64,000 nucleotides of DNA, taken from positions 1 through 64,000 of the forward strand of contig NZ_BOML01000043.1 in NCBI RefSeq assembly GCF_016862175.1. Reading direction: 5' to 3'. Numbering within the stretch: the stretch's first letter is position 1; every line of letters begins with the position of its first letter. The translations under genes were made by a program, and so were the position numbers. Below are positions 41,732 to 53,791 of this stretch, in pieces. Source of the stretch: Paractinoplanes durhamensis. Its GTDB lineage: Bacteria; Actinomycetota; Actinomycetes; Mycobacteriales; Micromonosporaceae. The notes beneath the pieces are model-generated. The model was not told where the DNA came from, searched no databases, and saw only the letters and a program-made list of their open reading frames with translations.

Positions 41732-42333
41732 GATCGGGCTCCTTCGAATTGCGGGCCGAAGGGGGCGAGGCCGACCTGCTCGGCGGGCGGCCCCTGGGCG
41801 GCGAGCCTGGCCACCGCGGTGCGCTGGTCGCCGGCGAGGGCGGGCAGCGTGGCGGAGACCGAGTTGAGCACGTCGGCCCACGGGGAGTGGGCGTCGTGCA
41901 GGGCGAGGCGCAGGAGTTCCAGGCCGGCCCGGTGCGTGAGGAGGAGGTCGAGGCCCTCGGCCGGCTGGATCGCGGCGTATTCGAGCACCACCGAGAGGTG
42001 GTCGGGCAGCTCCTCGTCGGTCAGGGCCAGCCCGGCCGCCATGTACTGCTGCTTCATCTCCAGCAGGGCCATGCCGCGCTTGCGGGTGTCGCCGGCGCCG
42101 TAATAGGTGAGGAACAGGCAGCAGCGTTTGCGGTGGTCGAAGGTGGCGACGTAGTCGGCCTCCAACTGGCCGGCCGGCGTCGAACGCAGATGGTCGAGGA
42201 AGCGCAGCAGCGGGTCGCCGACCGGGGTGGGCAGCGTGGCGGCGGCCTCGGCGAGGAGGCCGGCCCGGTCCCGCAGCTGGGCGTCGGGGTAACCGATCAG
42301 CAGGGACTGACACTGCCAGGCGCGGGCGTTCAT
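41728..42333 (-). CDS. narJ: Nitrate reductase molybdenum-cofactor assembly chaperone
   Basis: 201 aa from ATG 42333, overlapping the narH stop (ATGA). The TorD-like helical fold is recognised from LLIGYPDAQLRDRAGLL, YVATFDHRKRCCLFLTYYGAGDTRKRGMALLEMKQQY and LPDHLSVVLEYAA. NarJ binds apo-NarG and directs cofactor insertion. It is not part of the final enzyme. Confidence 0.93.
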   Translation of the reverse strand: MNARAWQCQSLLIGYPDAQLRDRAGLLAEAAATLPTPVGDPLLRFLDHLRSTPAGQLEADYVATFDHRKRCCLFLTYYGAGDTRKRGMALLEMKQQYMAAGLALTDEELPDHLSVVLEYAAIQPAEGLDLLLTHRAGLELLRLALHDAHSPWADVLNSVSATLPALAGDQRTAVARLAAQGPPAEQVGLAPFGPQFEGARS

Positions 42334-43987
42334 CGGCGCTCGTCCCGCGGCGGGAACAGACCCTCGGGGCGGCCCTTGCCGTCCCAGTTGAGCAGGTTGA
42401 CCCGTAGCTCCTTGTTGCCGGAGTCGACCATGGTGTCGCTGGTCTGGCGGTCGACGAGCATGTGGAAGTTCTCCACCGCGATCGGCATCGGGCTGCCGGA
42501 CTGCTCGCCGAACGGCCCGGAGCCGCCCATCCCGGGGCCGCCGTCGTAGTCGAGGCTGCACTCGGTGGCGAGCTCTTCGAGGCTGTGCGCCTGCTCGGCG
42601 TGCGCGGGCGGGATCACGTACCGCTCGTCGTACTTCGCGAGGGCGAGCAACCGGTACATGTCGTACATCTCCTGGCCGGTCAGGCCGACCGCGGCCGGGA
42701 TCGACTCGTCGGGGTCGCGGCCGAGGTTGATGTCGCGCATGTAGGAGCGCATCGCGGCCAGCCGGCGCAGCACCAGGTCGACCGGGGCCGGGTCGCCGGC
42801 GGTGAACAGCTGGGCGAGGTAGTCGATCGGGATGCGCAGGGCCTCGATCGCGGCGAACAGGTTGCCCTTGTCCTCGGCGTCGTAGCCGGTGTCGCGGACG
42901 ACGTCGACCACCGGGGACAGCGGCGGGATGTACCAGACCATCGGCATGGTCCGGTATTCCGGGTGCAGCGGCAGCGCCACCTTGAACCTGTTGATCAGCG
43001 CGTAGACGGGAGAGCGCTGGGCCGCCTCGATCCAGTCGCGCGGGATGCCGGCCTGTTCGGCGGCCGCGATCACCGCCGGGTCGGACGGATCGAGGAACAC
43101 ATCACGCTGCGCCTCGTACAGGCCGTGCTCGTCCTCGGTGGACGCGGCGTCGAGGACCCGGTCCGCGTCGTACAGCATCAAGCCGATGTAGCGCAGGCGG
43201 CCGACGCAGGTCTCCGAGCAGACGGTGGGGATGCCCACCTCGATCCGCGGGAAGCAGAACGTGCATTTCTCGGCCTTGCCGGTGCGGTGGTTGAAGTAGA
43301 TCTTTTTGTACGGGCAGCCGGACACGCACATCCGCCATCCGCGGCAGCGGTCCTGGTCGACCAGCACGATGCCGTCCTCGGCCCGCTTGTAGATCGCGCC
43401 GGACGGGCAGGAGGCGGCGCAGGACGGGTTGAGGCAGTGCTCGCAGATCCGCGGCAGGTAGAACATGAAGGTCTGCTCGAACTCGAACTTCACCTTGTCG
43501 GCGATGCCCTTGAGCAGCACGTCCTTGTCGCCGTGGTCGGGGGAGCCGCCGAGGTTGTCGTCCCAGTTCGCCGACCAGGAGATCTTCATGTCCTCGCCGG
43601 TCAGCAGCGACTTCGGCCGGGCCACGGGCGTGTGCTCCTGGAGCGGCGCATTGGTGAGGTTCTCGTAGTCGTACGTCCACGGCTCGTAGTAGTCGGCGAT
43701 AGCCGGCATTTTGGGGTTGGAGAAGATGCTGAAGAGTTTCTTGATCCGGCCGCCGCCCTTGAGCGCGAGGCGGCCGCGCCGGTTGAGGGTCCAGCCGCCC
43801 TTCCATTTCTCCTGGTCCTCGTAGCGGCGCGGATAACCCTGGCCGGGCCGGGTCTCGACGTTGTTGAACCAGACGTACTCGACGCCGCTGCGGTTGGTCC
43901 ACGCCTGCTTGCAGGTGACCGAGCAGGTGTGGCAGCCGATGCACTTGTCGAGGTTCATCACCATCGCCATCTGGGCCATGACGCGCA

Positions 43988-43988
<1 letters not shown>
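42330..43988 (-). CDS. narH: Respiratory nitrate reductase beta (iron-sulfur) subunit
   Basis: 552 aa from ATG 43988, overlapping the narG stop by one base (TGATG). Ferredoxin-type Cys groups: CIGCHTCSVTC, CEHCLNPSCAASC, CRGWRMCVSGC and CTFC with later Cys. The Trp in CRGW replaces one Cys and makes the usual 3Fe-4S cluster. It carries electrons from NarI to NarG on the inner face of the membrane. A longer open frame upstream lies inside narG and is rejected. Confidence 0.96.
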
Positions 43989-47659
<3,671 letters not shown>

Positions 47660-47716
47660 GGGTGGATCCTCCCGGTTTGTCCGGCGACTCTGCACATTAC
47701 TTGTCTATGGCAATCA

Positions 47717-48910
47717 TCATGCATGGATGGCCGTCTTGTCCGGCCGGCGGCTCACCGAGAAGACGTTCAGCAGCAGCGCGGCGAGGGCGACCAGGGCGAG
47801 CAGGATCAGGCCGAGCGCGTAGTCCCGGTAGTGGCCGTAGATCGCGCCCATCACCAGCGGCGGCACGAACCCGCCGAGACCGCCGGCCGCACCGACCACG
47901 CCGGTGACCGAGCCGACCTGGTTGCCCGGCGCGTTCTGCGCCACCAGGGCGAACGTCGCGCCGCTGCCGCAGCCGAGCGCCGCCGCCATGGCCAGGAACG
48001 CGATCGTGCCGAGCGGAGCGAGCGGTGGCGTGAACGACTGCAGGACCGCGCCCGCCACCACCACCGACAGGGCGATGCCGAGCACCCGGCTCGCGGGCAT
48101 CCGGTCGGACAGCCAGCCGCCGACCGGCCGCATGATCACGGCGAGCAGCACGAAGCCGGCCATCCGGTTGGCCGCGTCCGCCTGGGTCAGGCCGTAGGCG
48201 GTCTTCAGGTAGGACGGCAGGTAGACCGAGAACGCGACGTAGCCGCCGAAGGCCACCGCGTACAGGGCGGACGCCTGCCAGGTGATCTTCAGGCGCAGCG
48301 TCGCGGCGAGCCGCTCGGACAGCGGCGCGGTCGGCACCGGCCGGTCCGGGGCGTCCCGCAGCACCAGGTAGGCCACCACCGCGTAGACCGCGAGGACGAC
48401 CGCGGTCAGGATGAACGGGGTGGCGGTGCTGCCCGCGTTGACCAGCTTGACGGTGGTCAGCGCGCTGATCGCGGTGCCGCCCATGCCGGCGCCGAAGATG
48501 CCGACCGCGGTGCCGCGCTTTTCCGGCGGGAACCACGCGTTGACGAACGGCACGCCGACCGCGAACGCGGTGCCGCCGATGCCGAGGAAGAAGCCGCCGA
48601 TCAGCAGCGCGGCGAGCGAGCCGTGCCCGGCCAGGCCGAGGAAGAGCACCGGGACGATGGTCACGACCGACACCAGCGGGAACATGATCCGCCCGCCGAA
48701 CTTGTCGGTCAGCGCCCCGACCGGGATGCGCCCGACCGAACCGACCACGACCGGAACGGCCACCAGCAGCGCCTGCTGGAACGAGCTCAGATGCAGGGCG
48801 GCGGTGAACTTGACGGCGAGCGGGCTCAGCAGAGCCCAGGCCCAGAAGTTCACGGCGAAGCCCACGGTCGCCAGGGCGAGCATCAGCCCTCGGCGTTGCG
48901 AAGTGGTCAT
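47717..48910 (-). CDS. narK: Nitrate/nitrite transporter
   Basis: 397 aa from ATG 48910, with AGGGA upstream. It is an MFS protein with 12 predicted helices. The nitrate signatures GIFGAGMGGTAISA and GAAGGLGGFVPPLVMG mark the NNP family. It lies 57 bp upstream of narG on the same strand and probably heads the operon. It would import nitrate and/or export nitrite. Confidence 0.93.
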   Translation of the reverse strand: MTTSQRRGLMLALATVGFAVNFWAWALLSPLAVKFTAALHLSSFQQALLVAVPVVVGSVGRIPVGALTDKFGGRIMFPLVSVVTIVPVLFLGLAGHGSLAALLIGGFFLGIGGTAFAVGVPFVNAWFPPEKRGTAVGIFGAGMGGTAISALTTVKLVNAGSTATPFILTAVVLAVYAVVAYLVLRDAPDRPVPTAPLSERLAATLRLKITWQASALYAVAFGGYVAFSVYLPSYLKTAYGLTQADAANRMAGFVLLAVIMRPVGGWLSDRMPASRVLGIALSVVVAGAVLQSFTPPLAPLGTIAFLAMAAALGCGSGATFALVAQNAPGNQVGSVTGVVGAAGGLGGFVPPLVMGAIYGHYRDYALGLILLALVALAALLLNVFSVSRRPDKTAIHA

Positions 48911-48988
48911 TGCGGTCCCTACTTGGTCGTGGCCCGGCGGTGGCTCGGGCCCCACGATCAGAGTCCCCACCCGGATCGGTACACAACA

Positions 48989-49002
48989 GGGACTTTGTAC
49001 CC
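48989..49002. promoter_or_regulatory. Candidate DosR/DevR-like hypoxia box before narK
   Basis: GGGACTTTGTACCC partly matches the mycobacterial DosR consensus core GGGACTWWAGTCCC (11 of 14 positions). A second half-site, GGGGACT on the minus strand, lies nearer to narK (about 48960-48970). The location, 79-92 bp before the start codon, suits an activator site. Confidence 0.35.
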
Positions 49003-49107
49003 CCGGAAAAGGGTCGGTTGCCCGGCCTTCGGCACATCCGCCCTGGTCGGTGACTACGCAGTTATTCGTATGGAGCCCGGTGGGGTCGCCGCCATACCGT
49101 GCGGAGC

Positions 49108-49713
49108 ATGACGATTCGAGCGGTTGTCTTCGATATCGGGGGCGTGCTGGCCATCGACGAGCCGATGGACTTCGACGCGCGCTGGGAGGCCACGCTGGGC
49201 CTTGCGGCGGGCACGATCGGCACGGTCATGGCCGACGTGTGGGCGGCCGGCGCGATCGGCAAGGTCACCGAGGCCGAGGTGAACGACGCCATGCGCGACC
49301 GGCTCCGGCTCACCGCCGGGCAGGTCGAGGCGATCATGGCGGACATGTGGCGGCAGTACCTCGGCGTCGCGAACACCGAGCTCATCGAGTACGCGCGCGG
49401 TCTGCGCCCGCGCTATCGCACGGGGATCCTCAGCAACAGCTTCGTCGGGGCCCGGGAACGAGAGCAATCTGCGTACGGGCTGGAAGACCTCGTCGACGAC
49501 CTCATCTACTCGCACGAGGCCGGGATGAACAAGCCCGACCCGGCCCTGTGGGAACTGGCCTGCCGTCGCTTCGGGGTGGAGCCGGCCGAGATGGTCTTCC
49601 TCGACAACGCCCCGCGCCTGGTCGACGCGGCCCGCGACGTCGGCATCCGGGCCGTGCTCTACGAGAGCCCCGGGCAGTCGATCGCCGCCATCGAGAAAGT
49701 TCTTGCCCGATAG
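49108..49713 (+). CDS. HAD-family hydrolase
   Basis: 201 aa from ATG 49108 (GTG 49099 is an alternative). Motif I is FDIGGVL (nucleophile Asp; the usual second Asp is Gly), motif II LSNS, motif III Lys in MNKPDP and motif IV FLDNAP. A helical cap sits between motifs I and II, as in subfamily IA. The missing second Asp of motif I is common in this branch but may limit phosphatase activity. Substrate unknown. Confidence 0.85.
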   Translation: MTIRAVVFDIGGVLAIDEPMDFDARWEATLGLAAGTIGTVMADVWAAGAIGKVTEAEVNDAMRDRLRLTAGQVEAIMADMWRQYLGVANTELIEYARGLRPRYRTGILSNSFVGAREREQSAYGLEDLVDDLIYSHEAGMNKPDPALWELACRRFGVEPAEMVFLDNAPRLVDAARDVGIRAVLYESPGQSIAAIEKVLAR

Positions 49714-49720
49714 GAAGGCC

Positions 49721-51553
49721 TCAGCGGTGGTGCCCGACCAGCCCGCGGCGGGACTGCTTCGAGCGGTACATGGCGTCGTCGGCCTCGCGCAGCATCCGGT
49801 CGGCCTCCGCGGGCGTGCCGGTCGCGATGCCCACGCTGGCACCGACCGAGACCACCGCGCCGGTCACCGCGATCGGCTCCGCGACCACCCGGCTGATCAT
49901 CGCGGCCAGGCCGGTCGCCCGTTCCTGCTCGGCCTTGGCCAGCACCACGGCGAACTCGTCGCCGCCGAGCCGGGCCACCGTGCCGGAGTCGCCGACCAGC
50001 TCGCGGAGCCGGTCGGCGACCGCGATCAGCACCTGGTCGCCGGCGTGGTGCCCGTGCACGTCGTTGACCTGCTTGAACCCGTCCAGGTCGATGACCAGGA
50101 CGCTGATCGGCAGGCCGGGGTCGGCGGTCAGCACCTTCTGCTGGAGCAGGAAGCGGTTGGCCAGGCCGGTCAGCACGTCGTGGGTCGCCTGGTGACGCAG
50201 CTCGTCCTGCAGGCGGCGGGCCTCGGTGACGTCCCGGCCGTTCCAGACCAGGCCGCGGATGTTCGGGTTGGCCAGCAGGTCGGTGCCGATCAGGTGGGTC
50301 CAGTGGTAGGTGCCGTCGACGTGCAGCACCCGCAGCTCGGCGGCCGCGGTGCCGGCCCCGCCGGTCATCTCGTCGAGGAGCAGCTGCGCCACCCCCATGT
50401 CGTCCGGGTGGATGCGGCCGCCCAGGTCGACGCTGGTCTCCTCGCCCGCCTGCAGCCCGAACAGCCGGACCGCGGACGGGCTCGCGTAGCGGACCCGCTG
50501 GCTGCCGTCGGTGACGATGGTGGTGTCCGAGGCGTGCTGGGCCAGCGCGTTCGACCACTCGTCGCGCCGGCTGATCTCGGCGAGCAGCCGCTCGTTGTCG
50601 TGGAAGGCGGCCTGCTGGCGGGCCAGGACCAGGACGGTGCTGATCAGTACGCCGGCGGCCACGCCCCAGATCCGCATGTCGGCGCCGATGCCGGGCAGCG
50701 CCAGGATCATCAGGACCTGGGTGCCGGCTACCGCGGCGTACGGCAGGCGGCTGAATTTCTTCCGGCGCGTTGCCGCCGTCTGCTCGACCTGGCGCCGGTT
50801 GTTCACCTCCTGCAGGCGCAGGGCGATCGGGATGAACACGCACGGCACCAGTTGGGCCAGGTACATGATCCGTGGGTCGGAGTGGTCCATGAACAGCGCG
50901 GCCAGCGGCGCGGCGACCGCGGTGCCGGTCACGCCGAGCGCGCCGATCACCCCCGGCAGCTGCTGGAACGGGGCGTTCGTGCTGAACAGCAGCTTGATCA
51001 CGGCGAACGTCACGAGCATCATCACCGCGGTGGTGGCCGAGGCGGCCAGGCGGTCGGTGGTGGTCCGGCCGCCGGTCAGCTCGCCGGCCAGCATGAAATA
51101 CCAGAGGAAGGCGCCGACCGCGGTGAGCACCGTCGCCGCGTCCAGCCAGAGCCGCAGCCGCAGCCGGCCGGTGCCGCCGAACGGGTGCCGGAGCATGGTG
51201 ACCACCGCGACCACCATGCCGCCGACCACGAAGGCGGTCTGCACCACGCTGGTCTGGCCGGCCGGGCGACCGCCGGCCACCAGCGCGGTCTGATAGATGT
51301 CGGCGACCGCGCTGCTGGCCATGGCGAAGACCACCGCACCCCAGAAGCGCCTGGTGTATTTGTCGATGCCGGGCTGCCGGAAGAGCCGCCAGGCCATCAC
51401 GACGGTGATCACGTCGACGGTGGCCTGGACGGCCCACAACGAGATGTCGATGCCGGGCCCGAACAGGAACCACGGGATCAGCAGCAGACTCGCGACGACC
51501 AGCGCGCACAGAACGGGGTCGAGTCGAGTCAGCACGCCCCGATCTACCCGCAT
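49721..51553 (-). CDS. Membrane PAS-GGDEF diguanylate cyclase
   Basis: 610 aa. About nine to ten membrane helices occupy residues 10-310. A PAS domain (about 330-445, with VTDGSQRVRYASPSAVRLFG and GRDVTEARRLQDEL) links to a GGDEF domain (about 450-600), where the signature RLGGDEF is intact, so the enzyme should make c-di-GMP. An RxxD inhibitory site is not obvious. No EAL domain is present. ATG 51553 lacks a clear ribosome binding site; GTG 51535 is an alternative. Confidence 0.9.
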   Translation of the reverse strand: MRVDRGVLTRLDPVLCALVVASLLLIPWFLFGPGIDISLWAVQATVDVITVVMAWRLFRQPGIDKYTRRFWGAVVFAMASSAVADIYQTALVAGGRPAGQTSVVQTAFVVGGMVVAVVTMLRHPFGGTGRLRLRLWLDAATVLTAVGAFLWYFMLAGELTGGRTTTDRLAASATTAVMMLVTFAVIKLLFSTNAPFQQLPGVIGALGVTGTAVAAPLAALFMDHSDPRIMYLAQLVPCVFIPIALRLQEVNNRRQVEQTAATRRKKFSRLPYAAVAGTQVLMILALPGIGADMRIWGVAAGVLISTVLVLARQQAAFHDNERLLAEISRRDEWSNALAQHASDTTIVTDGSQRVRYASPSAVRLFGLQAGEETSVDLGGRIHPDDMGVAQLLLDEMTGGAGTAAAELRVLHVDGTYHWTHLIGTDLLANPNIRGLVWNGRDVTEARRLQDELRHQATHDVLTGLANRFLLQQKVLTADPGLPISVLVIDLDGFKQVNDVHGHHAGDQVLIAVADRLRELVGDSGTVARLGGDEFAVVLAKAEQERATGLAAMISRVVAEPIAVTGAVVSVGASVGIATGTPAEADRMLREADDAMYRSKQSRRGLVGHHR

Positions 51554-51617
51554 TCGATTAGTACACGGGACCCCGGTTGCACCGCGGTTGCAGATCCGGT
51601 TGCAAAAGGTGAGGCTC

Positions 51618-52643
51618 TCAGACCAGCGCGGGGGACGCCGTGATCTCAGGCTCGGCGGCGGCGGGGCGGCGGGACCGGCGCACTGTGCTCGCCGCGCAGA
51701 GCAGCAGGCCGAACGTCAGCCAGCTGAGCAGGACGAGCAGCGGGCGGGTCGCGCCGCCGCCGTCGAAGAACGCCACCGAGCGCAGCAGGGTGACCGCCGA
51801 GCCGGGCGGCAGCAGCTGGCCGAGCGCGCCGGACCAGCCGGGCAGCATCTCGGGGGCACTCGCCGCGCCGCTCAGCGGGTTGCCGAGCAGGAAGATCACC
51901 GCGGCGCCCAGGCCGAAGCCGGGGAAGCCCAGCAGCGACTCCAGGCCGAGCAGGGTGAGTGCGGTGGCCGCCAGGGACAGGGCCATCACGGCCGCGTTGA
52001 GGGCGTAGGTGCCGTCGATCGAGCCGAGCCAGAACTGCAGGATCGCGGCCATCGCCAGGCCGCCGACGACCGCGTAGGAGACGGCGCCGGTCACCCGGCG
52101 GGCGGTGCCGCGGATCCGGAAGGTCAGCGCCACGGCCGCGATCATGCCGCCGATCACCAGCGGGAGGGCGCCCGCGGCCAGGCCGGCGCCGCGTGGGTCG
52201 TCGGTCGGGAGCGGGGCCAGGTCGCGGACGGCCACGGCGGCCTCGGTGCCGGGCTCGGCCGCGGACAGCGCGGCGGCGATGCCCTGCAGGGTCTGGGCGA
52301 CCACCGGGCTCGCCGCCGAGGCGGTCAGCACCTGGGGTTTCCCGGTGGACAGGTCGATCGCGCCGTAGACCTCGCGGTTGCCGATCGCGGTCTCGGCGGC
52401 GGCCGTGTCGGCGACGGTGGTGATCGCGAAGCCGCCGGGGAGACGCTGCTCGAGGGCGGCGGTGACCTGGGCGGTGGCGGCGGCCGGGCCGGCCACGGCG
52501 ATCGGCACGTCGTGCACCGAGGACCGGGTGGCGGGCCAGGCGAACGCGGTGACCAGGACGCTGAGAGCGATGGACAGGAGGGCGACGACACCCGCGACGT
52601 GGATCCACGGCGAGGGCGCCTTGGCTGCGGTGGCCGATGACAT
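51618..52643 (-). CDS. ABC-2/YhgE-like membrane protein
   Basis: 341 aa with GGAG before ATG 52643. One membrane helix at about 15-37 is followed by an outside domain of about 120 residues and five further helices (about 155-325). This layout matches the YhgE/Pip and ABC-2 permease group. No ATPase gene is adjacent. Two identical operator sites lie upstream. It may export or modify an envelope compound; function unproven. Confidence 0.72.
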   Translation of the reverse strand: MSSATAAKAPSPWIHVAGVVALLSIALSVLVTAFAWPATRSSVHDVPIAVAGPAAATAQVTAALEQRLPGGFAITTVADTAAAETAIGNREVYGAIDLSTGKPQVLTASAASPVVAQTLQGIAAALSAAEPGTEAAVAVRDLAPLPTDDPRGAGLAAGALPLVIGGMIAAVALTFRIRGTARRVTGAVSYAVVGGLAMAAILQFWLGSIDGTYALNAAVMALSLAATALTLLGLESLLGFPGFGLGAAVIFLLGNPLSGAASAPEMLPGWSGALGQLLPPGSAVTLLRSVAFFDGGGATRPLLVLLSWLTFGLLLCAASTVRRSRRPAAAEPEITASPALV

Positions 52644-52660
52644 GACTACTCCTCAAAAGA

Positions 52661-52726
52661 GAACGAGCGTTCGTTTTGGAGAGTAGAAGTGGGTCGCCCC
52701 GCGTGTCAAGAACGAGCGTTCGTTTT
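52661..52726. promoter_or_regulatory. Duplicated TetR-type operator
   Basis: The 17-mer GAACGAGCGTTCGTTTT occurs identically at 52661-52677 and 52710-52726, 49 bp apart. Its core AACGA-N4-TCGTT is an inverted repeat. The sites bracket the likely promoter of the ABC-2-like gene, and the second reaches the stop codon of the upstream esterase gene. Confidence 0.7.
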
Positions 52727-53699
52727 AGTGGGAGAGCGAGCTGTGCAGGAACGCCTCGATGGTGGCGAGGGTCGGCCGGGTACCCGGCGGCGAGGTGCCC
52801 GCGGTGCGGCGCACGATCGCCTGCTCGTTCGCCGGCGAGACGATCCGCTTGTCGTGACCCGCGCCGGGGACCAGGTAATACGTGGCGGGCACGCCCGCCG
52901 CGGCGAGCGCCGCGAAGAGCAGATCGCTCTGGTGGGTGGGGACCAGACCGTCCCGCTCACCGTGGGCGATCAAAAAGGGCGGGGAGTGCTTGGTGACGTA
53001 CGTCATCGGACTCGCCTTTCGCACGAGATCCGGACGCGTGCGGATCGGGTGACCCAGCAGGGACGACTCGGGGGAGCGCGGGTCGGCGTGGCACTCGGTC
53101 AGGCCGAACGCGTGGTTGAAGTGGTCGCAGGCGCCCGGGAGCATGTGCGCGTCCATGGTCAGGAAGTCGGTCGGCGCGTAGAGGTCGACCACCGCCTGGA
53201 CGTCCGTCGACCGGCCGGGGTCGCCGGTCAGTCCGGCCATCGCGGCGGTCCAGCCGCCCGAGGAGTCGCCCATCACGGCCACCTGGCGCGGGTCGATGTC
53301 GTAGGTGCCGGCGTTCGCGCGCAGCCAGCGGATCGCGGCCTTCACGTCGTGGAGCTGGGCCGGGAACTTCGCCTGTCGGCTCGACCGGGTGGAGACGCCG
53401 GCCACGACGTAACCGGCCTTGGTGAAGAACGGGGCCAGGTCGGCCGCGTACGCCTTGCCGTTGTCGCTGTACCAGCCGCTGCCACCCATCACGATCAGCA
53501 GCGGTCGCCGCTTCGGGCCCGGCTGGCGCGGGAGGTAGAGGTCGAGCAGGTGGCCCCGGGTTCCGGCGCCGACCGGGGCGGCGTACGCAATGTTGGCATG
53601 CACCTCGAAGCCGGGACCGGCGTTGGCGTCGGCGGTGTCGGCGGCAAACATCACGGCGACCACGGTAAGGGCACACCCGAGGATGCGACGAGGGCTCAC
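52725..53699 (-). CDS. Secreted alpha/beta hydrolase (BD-FAE/esterase type)
   Basis: 324 aa from GTG 53699. A signal peptide ends near DTADANA (about residue 27). The oxyanion region reads MGGSGWYS where HGGGW is usual. The nucleophile elbow is GDSSGG; the acid is in GERDGLVP and the His in GAGHDKR. Five Cys are absent except the pair in GACDH and TECHA, a possible disulfide. It could be an esterase acting on plant polysaccharide esters, given the PL11 lyase next to it, but no direct evidence exists. Confidence 0.82.
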   Translation of the reverse strand: MSPRRILGCALTVVAVMFAADTADANAGPGFEVHANIAYAAPVGAGTRGHLLDLYLPRQPGPKRRPLLIVMGGSGWYSDNGKAYAADLAPFFTKAGYVVAGVSTRSSRQAKFPAQLHDVKAAIRWLRANAGTYDIDPRQVAVMGDSSGGWTAAMAGLTGDPGRSTDVQAVVDLYAPTDFLTMDAHMLPGACDHFNHAFGLTECHADPRSPESSLLGHPIRTRPDLVRKASPMTYVTKHSPPFLIAHGERDGLVPTHQSDLLFAALAAAGVPATYYLVPGAGHDKRIVSPANEQAIVRRTAGTSPPGTRPTLATIEAFLHSSLSH

Positions 53700-53791
53700 A
53701 GGATGATGGTCGCTGGTGAATGCGAATCCGATGAATGCCGCAAACAGGGGATACCGCCACGACCGAGTGGCGACATCCCCTGTCCGATCAG

